Shown here: piece after piece, positions 53,602 to 64,000 of the stretch
Layout of the letters: every line of letters begins with the position of its first letter
Numbering within the stretch: the first letter of the stretch is position 1
Assembly (NCBI RefSeq): GCF_001642475.1
Contig: NW_019174000.1
Span: 1 to 64,000 of the forward strand
Source of the DNA: Fonsecaea monophora
Lineage: Eukaryota > Ascomycota > Eurotiomycetes > Chaetothyriales > Herpotrichiellaceae
DNA length: 64,000 nt
Direction of reading: 5' to 3'
Position numbers and translations under genes: made by a program
Notes under the pieces: model-generated
The model's input: the letters and a program-made list of their open reading frames with translations, nothing else
Told to the model about the DNA's origin: nothing
Databases searched by the model: none

Positions 53602-54816
53602 ATGGCTCCTGTGGCGGTTGAATCATCTCACCCTCCTACTGAGGTGCCTACGAAATCCACGCCAATTGACCTGTCCATCTTCCCCGACGGCTTCAAGACA
53701 TCTGGCCAACACCCTCCGCTCTACGACAAGCTGTACCCTTACTCTGCGTTTCCAAAGTCCATCTCCGGCCCCACAGTCTGGTCGAGTGAGGACTACGCCT
53801 CCCACCCGGAGACATGGACACACGTCTTCTCGGACTCTGAGATCAATGAACTCTCGACCGCGGCGGATAACTTCATGGCTCAAGGCCTCCCCTTGACAGG
53901 GATCAACCCGGCCAACTTCCCACTCCCGAGCATGGCAGCGTCATTGAAATCGATGCGCAACGAGATCCTCAACGGCAAGGGCTTCATCCTGTACAAGGGC
54001 TTCCCCGTGCAGCAATGGGGCTCGCACAAGTCCGCGGTCGCTTACATGGGACTGGGCACGTACATCGGGTACCCGGTGTCGCAGAACGGTCGGGGCCATA
54101 TCCTGGGCCACGTCAAGGACTTGGGCGAGGACAGCACGCAGATCGACAAGGTGCGCATCTACCGGACCAACGCGCGACAGTTCTTCCACGCCGACGACTC
54201 GGACGTTGTGGGCTTGCTCTGCATCGCGCGTGCCGAAGAGGGCGGCGAGTCGGACGTGGCGTGCGTGCACCAGGTGTGGAACATCCTGCAGGCCGAGTTC
54301 CCCGACGTGGCGGAGCTACTGACCCAGCCCGTGTGGTACTTTGACCGCAAGGGCGAGGTGTCGCGCGGCGAGGAGCCCTACATCCGCACCAGCGTCTTCT
54401 ACCTCGAAACCCCCGAATCGGGCAAGGAGCAGCGCGTCTATTGCAAATGGGACCCCTACTACGTGCGCAGCCTGACGCGCTTCTCGGACAAGGGCATCAT
54501 CCCGCCGCTGTCGCCGGCGCAGGTCCACGCGCTCGAGACCCTCGAGGCCGTCTGCCAGCGCGTCAAGCTGCACATGATCCTCGAGGTCGGCGACATCCAG
54601 TTCGTCTCAAACTCGCACATCCTCCACGCCCGCACCGCCTACAGGGACTACGGCCCGGACAGCGGCATGCCCCGCCGCCACCTGATGCGTCTGTGGCTGA
54701 GCTGCCCCGTCAGCGAGGGCGGCTGGCGCCTGCCCTTCCACGACGCAGACGAGCGCAAGAGAGGAGGAATCCAGGTCGACGACACGAGGCCCGTCGCAAG
54801 GCTGGATGCGGATTAA
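53602..54816 (+). CDS. TauD/TfdA-family Fe(II)/2-oxoglutarate dioxygenase
   Basis: 404 residues from ATG 53602 (AACACAATGGC context); one exon. The facial triad is visible: His196-x-Asp198 in FFHADDSD and the distal His342 in NSHILHARTAYRD, followed by RHLMRLWLS with the 2-oxoglutarate-binding Arg. YKGFPVQQWG and YPVSQNGRGHILGHVKD are family blocks. The family oxidises sulfonates such as taurine, aryloxyacids or other carboxylates, using 2-oxoglutarate and O2. Fungal members of this size are many and their substrates mostly untested. No targeting signal was seen. The codons here are strongly GC-biased at the third position, unlike neighbouring noncoding DNA. Confidence 0.9.
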   Translation: MAPVAVESSHPPTEVPTKSTPIDLSIFPDGFKTSGQHPPLYDKLYPYSAFPKSISGPTVWSSEDYASHPETWTHVFSDSEINELSTAADNFMAQGLPLTGINPANFPLPSMAASLKSMRNEILNGKGFILYKGFPVQQWGSHKSAVAYMGLGTYIGYPVSQNGRGHILGHVKDLGEDSTQIDKVRIYRTNARQFFHADDSDVVGLLCIARAEEGGESDVACVHQVWNILQAEFPDVAELLTQPVWYFDRKGEVSRGEEPYIRTSVFYLETPESGKEQRVYCKWDPYYVRSLTRFSDKGIIPPLSPAQVHALETLEAVCQRVKLHMILEVGDIQFVSNSHILHARTAYRDYGPDSGMPRRHLMRLWLSCPVSEGGWRLPFHDADERKRGGIQVDDTRPVARLDAD

Positions 54817-57432
54817 AACCTCTGCTGTTGCCCGCCGGGGTTCATGCAAATGCGATTGTGCATGTGTCTGTGTGTATTGCATGGGGGGGTGTTTTAGAGA
54901 GGATGAAATTCCCAGGAGAAGCTCTATAAAGACTGTAGTAGATAAACTAGCCTACAATTCGATCCATTAGATCTTTCGACTTGTATGGCTTCTCCCAATT
55001 GCCAGGCCATTGAATAGTGCTTGTGAGTCACGCAGCACAAACATAAACACATACATCTCGAGGTGCATTTCGTGTGTTGGACAGTTGGTGCCACATGTGG
55101 TACAGCTATCTTTCCTCCTTCTGATATTGGCCATTGATTTTGCTCCAAGTGACTCCATCGTCTTTTTTCCCCATAAAAGCTACTCTAGCATTTCGGATCC
55201 AATCCCCCGTTAGCCTGCACAGCGAACCTCATGTGGGCTGTTCAAGTTGGCCTTCCAAAACGTTACACTTGCTGGTGACCAACTTGGGCAACTCACTGTT
55301 TCCTCTTCATCAACTGGCCTGCTATATCAGCATGGAAGGCTTGTCGAGAAAGCTGGTTCCGAGCCTGGTTGCCTTATTCAGCAGAGAGTCTAAGATCCAT
55401 TCGGATGGACTTCAAAATCACCAACGACATGACTCGACGGTTAAATCAATAACCGTGATGATTTGATCACGATCACAACGACAGGCACGCGTCGCATAGG
55501 GGTAAAGACAATTGACACCCTCCCTGGATGCAACAGCGGTTGCGATCCAGCCGGCACCCTTCGGTATGTGGCAGCCTGAGCTTGAACGGAAGTGTCTGTG
55601 TCTTGGAGGGAGAAGACACACAGGAGCATCGATCCCCCTTGAGCTTACCGTGTTTTCACATGACTGATCGAGATGGTGGTGGGACCAGAGAATCGAGGGG
55701 AGGGCTCTTGAGTGGACCGGGAGACGCGTTTCGGATAGCTTAAAACGAGCAGAGTTTCCTGCGTCTCTGAAATGAAAGCCCCTTCTGGTAGTGCTGGCTG
55801 TCTTGACCAGAAGGCCGGGATCGGGCCATCCACTATCGTGGACTCCGGAATGACGGGTGACAATCTTCTTCAGTAGGGATAACTACCAAATGAGGGCTGG
55901 GCAAGATGTGGGAGAAAGAAGATGCGTGCCGCTATCACCTTCAGAGATGCGGCACCGTCGTTCACACCTCCTTATTGAACATGCCGAAGATGAGGCAACA
56001 GCATGGGGCTTCGCTCTTCCATTTTTGTGGCTACTCATCCGTGTGTCCCTGCATGTCAACAACAAGCCTCTGATGCCATGCACCAACGTAATGTTAGCGA
56101 TTGGGCAAGGTTTGTCAGCGTAGGAGGGATAGTCGATCTGGCCCTAGGTTTGGCCTACCAGGTTTGCCTTACCACGGTGCGACTTGGCTCTAGGGTTGAA
56201 TGAGGTGGCTTCCGGTCCCGCCGTTGATGGCTGCCCGCCCATACACTGTGCTCCGGAGTCATTCTCAGCTTTTTTTAGAGGTGCCCTTCTCTTCGTGTCG
56301 GTCGCTCTGGCTACGAGTAATCCGGGCCGGATTCTCAGATGAGTGAGCCTGTTGATTGCTGTCTGAGGAGCCTCACATGGCCACTTTGAGAGCGTCATGC
56401 AACGAGTCGAATTGATGTCGTAGCTTTCTGGTTCTGGTAGCTTGACATGCGCGATGACAAAGCCGCAAGGGTTTGGAAGGGTAGAACCGCGGTCGAAAGA
56501 AGATTGATTGGCGTTCTTGTTGCCTGGGCACGCCGAATGAAGAATGCCCCGAAGGCCTGAGAGTTGGCGCCGCCGGAGACGAGTGGCAGGGGGCATTATC
56601 TCAACCGAGTAATGGGTGCTGGACGCCCACTAGACTCAACCTGGGCATCCCACGTCCTGGTAGAGGTTGGACGCCATGTTCTCGGGGATCGCCAATTGTG
56701 CATGATTCAAAACGTCGACGACTCGACCACCGAGACAACGTGTGGAGATGATGTGTCTTTTAATTCCCACATAGGGCCATCCCGCCTACTCTTGCCCAAA
56801 ACGCACAAAGGGCCGCCGGCATCTGATTGGGGATTTTTCGATCAAGTAGATCGACCTCGGAGTTCGCGCTCACTGCTGGTTTTGCTTGTATGTGCCTTTT
56901 GGGTTGTTGTCAGTCTTGGATGAATTCGAAAACATGAGCTGACCCTGGCTGCTGCTCCCGTGAGGACTGCATTAACTCGTTGCGCGCCCCTTGCAGCATG
57001 TGTGCAATTCGACAACGGTTCGCTTACCCAGGAACTCTAGACATTCCCGGCCCCCCTTCATCCGCAGTTGTTGGCTGGGAATGGGTTTTAGAGATGCACT
57101 AAGAGGGACGTCCATGGTGGCTGCGCAGTTGCATTGGGCCTCTTCCAAGGCGGACCCCTGCATATTTTTTCCGGACGGATTATCTTGTTCCGGAGCTGGT
57201 CTCGATAGAATCGTGATGTGTTGCTTCAGTAGAGCGCTCCACTGCTTTGTGTGTTATTCTCTTTTGGAAAGTGGTGACCGAATGGGCGGGAAGTCTACCG
57301 TCTTTCTAGGGCGCACACAGGCAAGATGCCCTGACGCCAGAGGCCCCAAGGCTCCAAAATCCTCGGCTGCGGAGGAATCGTTTTGATTAGCGCACATTGA
57401 GCGCGGATCTTCCGAAGCCTTTGGTTTCCAAG
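54817..57432. other. Gene-poor stretch between dioxygenase and truncated regulator
   Basis: 2.6 kb. Open frames reach 150 codons (ATG 56596, minus strand) but none has domain or compositional support. No repeats of note. I searched it for a zinc-cluster exon belonging to the downstream regulator and saw none. Confidence 0.45.
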
Positions 57433-59177
57433 ATGCCCATATATTGTCGCAGACATCCATGTCAGCAGGAAGGAGTCGTGGATAAACATGTCCGGAGCCA
57501 TGGAAAGATGGATCGTCCCGGTGACCTCGACGAACGGTCAGTGTTGAGGACGAATCCATTGTTCCCCCGACAGCAACGGCGGGCAGATGAGGAACAGGAG
57601 TCACACCTGCAACGACAGACTCCTCATGAACAGCCTGCAGAACAACAACAGAGACCACTCCAACATCGTCGCAGCACCTCCCAGCAATCCGGTCATGAAG
57701 TCGTCCAACTGGGCAATCCCGGAGCACGGGACTTGTCGCATTCTCCTTTCCCCCTCCCCCGGAACAGTTTTGTCCAGCGAGCCATTCAGTACTGTATGTG
57801 CTGTCCCCTGCACACTTCATATCCCACGTCTAATGTGTGTCCAGATGTGAAACAGTACTCGCCGACAGCGGTTCAGCGGCCACATTTCGTTGGCGTGGGC
57901 CCAGATTTGTTCCTTCTGCGTGATTACATTCCGTTCGTCATGAACGACCGTATGGTCTTCTCGGCGCTGGTAGCCATGTCCTCCTTCAGCGCCAATATTG
58001 CCACCACCGGTAGTCGCGAGGCTCCCTCTGAATCTCTTCGGTTCTATCAGTCAGCCGTGTCATTGCTACGGGAGAGGTTGACCAACGAGTCGCAGCGGGC
58101 CAGTGACGCCGTGATTGTGACCCTGGCCAATTTGTGCGCATTTGAGGTGAGCATAAGCTCTCCAGGGAACTCCCCGTGTATAGTAAACTCACTGAGACGC
58201 GGTGTCTGACTCTGTAGGCCTTTTCGGGAAACTATGAGGCGGTTGATATGCATACACTGGGCATCAAGCAAGTTGTCGCCCTTCGAGGGGGCACTGGCCA
58301 GTTGGGTACCTCTCCTGCACGATGACTTGGTCGTCTACACACACCATTCTGACAAGAGACAGGTTTCGAGGGTTTCCTCAAGACTGTGGCCACGGCGTAA
58401 GTTCTATTTTGGTTCTGACACGACGTTGGATCTAAAACACATGACTAATCAGGGACCGTCTATCCCTTACTCTCCAGGTGGCAGAACTTTTATGCAGCTC
58501 GACATTCCATCTCCCTGACCGACCCACGGTTTTTCCCTGAAGACGGAATCTTCACCTACCCAGAACATCCCTTCGATCCTGAGTTGTGCGATGTTATTGC
58601 GCGCTTCGCACCGGGACTGACTGACATGGCCTTGTCAGGCATGCTGAGTCATCAGATCATCAACCTAGTCACCCATGTCAACAACTGGACCCACGAGGTG
58701 AATACCTCTCTCCGCGACTCGGACGTGTACAACCTGCATGACCTGTCCCAGAGTTCTCGCAACGTCACGCTGTGCGGCGAGTTCCTGCACAAGTCAGGTT
58801 TGACAATGGTCGAGCAACTCCTGGTTCTAGCGTTGACCTCGTTCTGCTATTCCACAGACTCGACACGATCCATGTTTTTCCTGACGAACGCCTACCTCCA
58901 GATTCGCTGCAAGTACATGAGAACAGTGTATATCGAGGTGACGGAGAGAAACGAGGCATTTATGACCTGGGTGGCCACCATGTTGTTAGCCACGTTCGAC
59001 CCATCAGCACAGCCGTGGTTTTTGGGCCTATCGATCTTGCGAGCGCGACCGACCCTGCGAGATTGGCAGGCAAATGTCAGAGTATGCGAGAGTTATTTCT
59101 GGAACGATGGCCTCTCGCTGAAGTTGGCGGCAAAGCTAGGTCATCTCAGAGGAACAGAACGCGAGGGCCAGGGTTGA
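57433..59177 (+). CDS. Fungal-specific transcription factor-like protein without a visible zinc cluster
   Basis: Five exons fit: 57433-57793, 57845-58146, 58218-58305, 58363-58396 and 58478-59177, giving 494 residues. The first intron (GTATGT..TCCAG with CTAAT branch) has 51 bases and no stop, so it would pass as coding; removing it restores RAIQYYVKQYSP, matching the start of a Fungal_trans_2 domain. Later blocks fit that domain: FVMNDRMVFSALVAMSS, AVSLLRERL, MHTLGIKQVVALRGG, FEGFLKTVAT and FYAARHSISLTDPRFFPEDG. The exon of 34 nt is framed by good signals. A Zn2Cys6 cluster, normally N-terminal, is absent; the N-terminal 100 residues are Gln/Arg-rich. It may be a truncated regulator or a DNA-binding-free paralogue. 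The start codon is uncertain. Confidence 0.65.
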
Positions 59178-59895
59178 CAGGGTGGAGTTTCAGAGCGTTT
59201 GTTTGTCTGCCACAACGGGTTTGTAGGCAGCTGCACATGGAGAAATCGTCATTCAAACCACAAACAGATTCACCCAGACTAAATTGTATCCAATTCAGCC
59301 ATTTGACATTATTCGCCTGCCCTAAAATCGCACGGAGAACGGAGAGAACCAGAGTGAAGGGCGAATCAGAAGCCGAAATGCCTGCATCTGACGAACATAA
59401 ATCCAGAGCTTTTCGGGGACGTATTCGCGCTCGAACTGCCATGATAGATTCTATGCTCTCTGTAAGGTCTGGACTAGAGCCATCTACCACTGCACAATAC
59501 AACAGCGCAGATTCTGTAGGATTGATCAAGGCTAGAAAATTCTCTTGTGGCTATCAAACCCCGCGTCTTGACGACAAAAGCGATGGGAAAATGCTTGTAG
59601 GTCACGTACAGGTCACCCAGACCGCGCCGCTTTTACGCCTGCCCCCCTCGTCACTCGCGCTGAAGCTGCCAATCATTATATAATCATTTGCTTGGCATTC
59701 ATGATGTACGGAAGACGCGGTGAAGCGCGTTTCGATTCGGTCCTTGTACGCACTCAAACCCCTACATTCACTACATGCTGCAGCACACGCTACATTGCTC
59801 CTCGGCAACTATTGAATATCCATCTCGCGACAAACGCATCCTTTCATTGATCCCGACAGCAACTAGTCTGACGCTCCTGCCATGGAAACAGCAAC
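59178..59895. promoter_or_regulatory. Spacer and APC2 promoter
   Basis: 718 bases. A long overlapping frame here is a continuation of a shadow frame from the preceding gene and is not supported. Confidence 0.45.
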
Positions 59896-62109
59896 ATGTC
59901 CACAACCCTGATGGCCCCGTCTAAAGCCGCCGCATCTGTTCCTTTTTCCGACCCAATCTTCGCATCAGTCTTTTCGCCTTCAGTCGTTAAACCTCCCAAG
60001 CACCGTCGCCTGTTTGCCCCTCAGACCCTTGCAACGCTTCCGGAGATACAGAATGCCCTGCACCAGCACTTGAGAGTGCTTTTGGGAATCGGCGACGAGT
60101 CTTTCGTTTATGGAGTGAACGAGGTGCCTCATGCGGGTGCTCCCTTCCACGGTTACCTCGACTCCTGCCCCTCACTCGATCAGCTTAGACAGCCAACAGC
60201 TACCGACCATGCCGCGCAGGTTGCTAGGGAGGCAGAGTCTCCTATGTGGGGGATGCTGGCTGGGTGGCGGGCTACAGTTGGGCCTGAGGCAGTAATAAAA
60301 CTACTAGCGTCGGTCCTCAATGATTTGATGACGGAGTTTGTAACCTGGTCCTATGCCGGAGTCTATCGTCAAGGGCTGCATCTTCACCTTGAGTTCTGGG
60401 TAGAGCATTTGTTTTCCAGGATCGCGCGAAAGGTCCTTTGTCGCCTCGACGAGAAATTGGAGTCACAGACTCTCCCTGAAACGGAAGTGCGGAAATGGAA
60501 GGATATGGCCACCGCCCGACTCGGCGCTCTACGGGTCGACGAACTCTTCGAGGTCATAGTGGACTGGGATGCCACGGCACCTGCAATCGAGGACTTGCGG
60601 CATTTCACGACAAGTCCGACCACAAGAGGATACTTGACGCACAACTTTGTCAATGTCCTGCAAACACGTCTTCTCCATCCGGGCGCATCGACCATCGAAA
60701 TTTTACAATTTTACATTTCTATTATCCGCTCTTTTCGGATTCTCGACCCTCGAGGAGTCCTCTTGGATCGTGTCGCTAGAAGAGTCCGTCGCTACCTCCG
60801 AGAGCGAGACGACACTGTCAAGGTGATTGTGACCGGACTGCTAGCTGACGTTTCGCCCCAAGAGGACGGACAGCCGCCAGAATCCGATCCAGACGTCCTC
60901 GCAGAACTCGCTCGTGAACTGACCAGTCCCACCGGTCGAGACCATGCAACGGACGACAGCGAATTCGACTGGAATAATATGGACTGGGTCCCCGATCCCA
61001 TCGACGCCGCTCCAGATTACATGAAATCCAACAAAACCACCGACGTGATTGGTAGTCTCGTCACATTGTTCGAAACAAAGGAAGTCTTTGTCAGGGAACT
61101 TCAATCTGCCATGGCGGAGAGGCTGCTCAAAAATAAAGCCGACTTCACCCAGGAGATCGGTGTGGTGGAGCACTTGAAGCTGCGATTCGGAGACTCTGCG
61201 CTGCAAGGGTGCGAAGTGATGTTGAGAGATGTTCTGGATTCAAAGAAAGTGGATAAAGTGATCAGGAAGGATTTGGAGGCGCAACGGGCCAAAAAAGGAC
61301 GTTCTGCAAAGCAGAGGGATGACGATGTCCAAATTCATGCGAAGATCCTCTCGCGCCTGTTCTGGCCGGCCATGCAGGACCACTCATTTAATGTTCCACC
61401 AGTGGTGACGGAGCAGCAGAGATACTACGAACAGGGGTTTGGAGCTCTCAAGCAATCACGAAAGTTGACTTGGGTCAATACTGTTGGCCAAGTCGAGGTG
61501 GAGCTGGAGCTGGAAGACCGTACCTACCACGACGAAGTCCTTCCCTGGCAAGCGGCCGTCATTTACGCATTTCGAGACGACGATGCAGGGGCATCGGGGC
61601 AGCCTGTCAAGAAGACTCTTACAGAACTTGCCTCTGAGCTCGCAATGTCCACGCCTCTCATTCGTTCCGCCTGCGTTTTCTGGGTCTCGAGGCGCATCCT
61701 CACCGAATCATCGCCCAACACCTTTACCGTCCTTGAACGACTTCCTAGTGGCACCGGCGACGGCGACGACACGTTGATGAGCGAGGGTGGGCCGTCTGCC
61801 GCCCAACAATCAGACAGTGCTCTGGCAGTCGCAGAAGCCGCCGCTTTGGCGACCGCAACAAGGGAGGCAGAAGAAGCGGAACGCAAGCAGAAAATGGCCA
61901 TGTATAATGCGTTTATTGTATCCATGCTCACGAATCAAGGGGCCATGCCTCTGGCGAGGATCTCGATGATGTTATCCATTGTGGTGCCGGGAGGGTTTCC
62001 CTTTAGTAACGAGGAATTGAAAGAGTTTCTGGCATCCATGGTGAAAGAAGGTGCACTGGAGATTGGCAAATCGGGTGTTTACAAGGTTGCGAGAGGACTG
62101 GAAGAGTGA
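59896..62109 (+). CDS. APC2: Anaphase-promoting complex subunit 2 (cullin)
   Basis: 737 residues, one exon, ATG at 59896. Apc2 is the cullin-like scaffold of the APC/C ubiquitin ligase and holds the RING subunit Apc11. Visible segments: the cullin domain from about 390 (FETKEVFVRELQSAMAERLL, EHLKLRFGDSALQGCEVMLRDV), the cullin C-terminal beta region (TWVNTVGQVEVELELEDRTY), PWQAAVIYAF and a C-terminal winged-helix domain (FIVSMLTNQGAMPLARISMML through ELKEFLASMVKEGALEIG). The NNMDWVPDPIDA block before the cullin domain is typical of Apc2. An Ala/Glu-rich helix near 640-660 separates the cullin and winged-helix parts. Somewhat shorter than many fungal Apc2 proteins but apparently complete. Confidence 0.9.
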   Translation: MSTTLMAPSKAAASVPFSDPIFASVFSPSVVKPPKHRRLFAPQTLATLPEIQNALHQHLRVLLGIGDESFVYGVNEVPHAGAPFHGYLDSCPSLDQLRQPTATDHAAQVAREAESPMWGMLAGWRATVGPEAVIKLLASVLNDLMTEFVTWSYAGVYRQGLHLHLEFWVEHLFSRIARKVLCRLDEKLESQTLPETEVRKWKDMATARLGALRVDELFEVIVDWDATAPAIEDLRHFTTSPTTRGYLTHNFVNVLQTRLLHPGASTIEILQFYISIIRSFRILDPRGVLLDRVARRVRRYLRERDDTVKVIVTGLLADVSPQEDGQPPESDPDVLAELARELTSPTGRDHATDDSEFDWNNMDWVPDPIDAAPDYMKSNKTTDVIGSLVTLFETKEVFVRELQSAMAERLLKNKADFTQEIGVVEHLKLRFGDSALQGCEVMLRDVLDSKKVDKVIRKDLEAQRAKKGRSAKQRDDDVQIHAKILSRLFWPAMQDHSFNVPPVVTEQQRYYEQGFGALKQSRKLTWVNTVGQVEVELELEDRTYHDEVLPWQAAVIYAFRDDDAGASGQPVKKTLTELASELAMSTPLIRSACVFWVSRRILTESSPNTFTVLERLPSGTGDGDDTLMSEGGPSAAQQSDSALAVAEAAALATATREAEEAERKQKMAMYNAFIVSMLTNQGAMPLARISMMLSIVVPGGFPFSNEELKEFLASMVKEGALEIGKSGVYKVARGLEE

Positions 62110-62685
62110 TGACTGATGACCAAGGATCACGAATCTGAATGGAGACAATTGGTCTCCGAACAGGACTTGATGACAGGCAGGAATTATGGCTCGGCTGTGG
62201 ACGTTACCCAAGACTGCAGGCTTCGGTATGAGTATTCATGTGCCATATGGCAGATACCTACCGCTATCCTAAGTACCCGGGATACGCTTTCAGCCGCCAG
62301 TCCACAACAATAACAATAACAATATTGGTATTACATTTTTTAAACGTGGTGATATGCCTCCAAGAAATGATAAGACGATAAATAGAAGACCCGAAGATAT
62401 GCCGGCACAACAGGAGATTTTGTTCGTTCCTCACAAGACGACTGCTTTTGGTCCAAGTATCTTTTCGACAGAGAGACATCGAGACACTATAGAATAAAAA
62501 GAGACCTCTGGAGCTAAACTAGTCTTGTTTTTGGTGATATTGGGTGAGAGTTGCTTTGGCTGTTAAACGGGATACAAGGAATATTCCGTGTCATCCTCAT
62601 CATGTGTGCTCTGATACGAGTGTGACGAGACTGTAGGAAATCAGGGGTGACGAGCACATACCCTCGCACACACACAGAGAGAGAG

Positions 62686-62726
<41 letters not shown>

Positions 62727-62801
62727 AGCCAAAGGTGAGGTTTATTGAGGAAGGGGCGCAAAAAAAACAAAAAAAAAAAACAAAAACAAAAGAAGAACAC
62801 C
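62110..62801. promoter_or_regulatory. Spacer and MTQ2 promoter with GA microsatellite
   Basis: 692 bases: the APC2 3' region, an (AACAAT)n stretch near 62304-62324, the GA microsatellite, and an A-rich leader (62761-62795) immediately before the MTQ2 start. Confidence 0.5.
62677..62723. repeat. (GA)n microsatellite
   Basis: About 23 GA units with one CG interruption at 62688-62689, preceded by a short CA run. It lies 80-125 bases upstream of the MTQ2 start codon. Confidence 0.95.
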
Positions 62802-63827
62802 ATGCTCCCCACCCCGTCGACCTCGCACGTCTCGTACGACCTCGTCTACGAACCCGCCGAGGACTCGTATCTGTTTCTCGACACGCTGTCCTCGCCCGCC
62901 GAGACGGCGTGGCTGCGTTCGCGGTTCTCTTTGCCTTCTCCACGACCTTCCCCTTTACCTTTACCGGTAGCAGGACAACAAACGCCCACACCGACGTCAT
63001 TGCCAAAGTCGACGCCCCTCATCGTCGAAATCGGTCCGGGATCCGGCGTCGTCATCGCATTCCTGGTCGCCAACGCAAAAACCATTTTCGGACGCGACGT
63101 GCTGAGTCTCGCCGTCGACGTCAACCCGTATGCGTGCCGCGGGACGAGGACGACGGTGGAGAAGGCGCTCGCCGAAAAAGGGGCGGAGAGGCGAGTGGCA
63201 GAGGAGAAGGAGCGGGGTGGAAAGGCGGTGGTGCTCTCAGAAGATTCAGGCGGGGATGGCGCAGAGAATGATCAGGGCGTTTCTGATGATAAAGGTGGAA
63301 GGGACGAGGGTGGGAGTATCTACCTCTCGTCAGTGAACGGCGACCTCGCCACACCGCTCCGCCCGGGTGAAGTTGACGTCCTGGTATTCAACCCGCCCTA
63401 CGTGCCTACCGACTCGGTCCCTGCCACTCCAACCACTACCAAAGAACCAGAACCAAACTCAAACCCAACCTTCGAGGAACAATCCGCGCTCCTCGCCCTC
63501 TCCTACGCCGGAGGGCCCGACGGCATGCAAGTCACAAGTCGCCTCCTCGCCCAGATCCCCGAGGTGCTCAGCCCCCGTGGCATCGCGTATGTGCTCTTCT
63601 GTCGCGGAAACAGGCCTGACGAGGTCAAGCGGTGGATTCGTGCGTGGGAGCCTTCGATACTACCATCACCACCACCACGGTCACAGCCAGAAACAGCTGG
63701 CAAGGCAGAGCAATGGCAAGGGCACTGGCGCGCCGAGACGGTCGGCACGAGCGGCAAGACGGCCGGGTGGGAAAAGTTGGAGATTGTGAGGATATGGAGA
63801 GAGTGGGAGCGAGAGGGATGCGAATGA
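62802..63827 (+). CDS. MTQ2: eRF1 glutamine methyltransferase catalytic subunit (Mtq2/HemK2-like)
   Basis: 341 residues from ATG 62802; the Lys-rich codons upstream start with a non-ATG. A SAM-dependent methyltransferase with EIGPGSGVV (about 76-84) as SAM loop and NPPYVP (Asn197) as the Gln-binding motif of the HemK/PrmC/Mtq2 family. The opening SYDLVYEPAEDSYLFLDTL is typical of Mtq2. With Trm112 it methylates the GGQ glutamine of release factor eRF1. The protein is longer than yeast Mtq2 (221 residues) because of two low-complexity inserts: Pro/Ser/Thr-rich near 45-70, and Lys/Glu/Gly/Asp-rich near 115-175 between the SAM loop and NPPY. A third Pro/Ser insert lies near the C-terminus. One exon; all inserts stay in frame. 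Confidence 0.9.
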   Translation: MLPTPSTSHVSYDLVYEPAEDSYLFLDTLSSPAETAWLRSRFSLPSPRPSPLPLPVAGQQTPTPTSLPKSTPLIVEIGPGSGVVIAFLVANAKTIFGRDVLSLAVDVNPYACRGTRTTVEKALAEKGAERRVAEEKERGGKAVVLSEDSGGDGAENDQGVSDDKGGRDEGGSIYLSSVNGDLATPLRPGEVDVLVFNPPYVPTDSVPATPTTTKEPEPNSNPTFEEQSALLALSYAGGPDGMQVTSRLLAQIPEVLSPRGIAYVLFCRGNRPDEVKRWIRAWEPSILPSPPPRSQPETAGKAEQWQGHWRAETVGTSGKTAGWEKLEIVRIWREWEREGCE

Positions 63828-64000
63828 TATGGATGAGACGAAACACAACAAAAGTGACTACTAATCTACCAAGGGAAGGGAGTTCTTCAGAGAAATGGGT
63901 GTAAATGGGTGGTGTTGGGAGATATTCCTGCTTCTCGCCCAGCAGATCTGAGGCGAATTTTTTCATGAAAGCTGGTATATTACAACAAGATGCGCATATG

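Noticed and set aside
56147..56596. 150-codon frame from an ATG on the minus strand
   Set aside because: No domain, and it overlaps an equally long frame on the other strand.
58772..59683. 303-codon plus-strand frame overlapping the truncated regulator
   Set aside because: It is a shadow in another frame of the last exon that runs on into noncoding DNA; the protein resembles no family.
1..64000. Transposons, CRISPR arrays, viral or prophage genes
   Set aside because: No transposase, reverse transcriptase, integrase, terminal repeat pair or spaced direct-repeat array was seen.

Overview
This window is nuclear DNA of a filamentous ascomycete (Pezizomycotina). The genes carry short spliceosomal introns of about 50-110 nt with GTRNGT donors, CTRAY branch sites and YAG acceptors. 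The proteins belong to fungal-type families: Zn2Cys6 regulators, a GT69 mannosyltransferase, PKR1, GUP1, ECM4, VPS71, APC2 and MTQ2. The sequences look like Eurotiomycetes, possibly Chaetothyriales (black-yeast relatives), but that is an impression and could not be tested here.

Layout. 0-8 kb holds the N-terminal part of a GINS subunit PSF3 (-), a SWR1-complex VPS71-like HIT zinc-finger protein (-), GUP1 (+, 4 exons) and ECM4 (+, with a 12-nt first coding exon). 8.4-19.2 kb looks like a small catabolic cluster: a short-chain dehydrogenase, an aldehyde dehydrogenase, an M20 amidohydrolase broken by an in-frame stop, a divergently transcribed Zn2Cys6 regulator, and a DAL5-type MFS transporter. 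19.4-31.5 kb is dense housekeeping: dynactin p27, a WLM/Wss1-like metalloprotease, a GT69 mannosyltransferase, an AidB-like acyl-CoA dehydrogenase, a GTPBP1-like GTPase and PKR1.

31.5-46 kb is very gene-poor. One C2H2 zinc-finger gene at 37-38 kb sits between a 5.5-kb and an 8-kb stretch with no convincing gene. These stretches hold microsatellites, recurring TACGAGTA/TACCTCGTA-type words and a few doubtful coding fragments. 46-54.8 kb has two divergent F-box genes, the SDH assembly factor SDHAF3, a small Cys-rich protein ending in a CaaX box and a TauD/TfdA dioxygenase. 54.8-57.4 kb is again empty. 57.4-64 kb has a fungal transcription factor without a visible zinc cluster, APC2 and MTQ2.

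The points most worth a second look are the incomplete PSF3, the nonsense codon in the M20 gene inside an otherwise intact cluster, a possible mitochondrial second start for the dehydrogenase, the gene desert around the C2H2 gene, the CaaX micro-protein, and the regulator lacking a DNA-binding domain. Exon boundaries were derived by hand from splice consensus and frame continuity.
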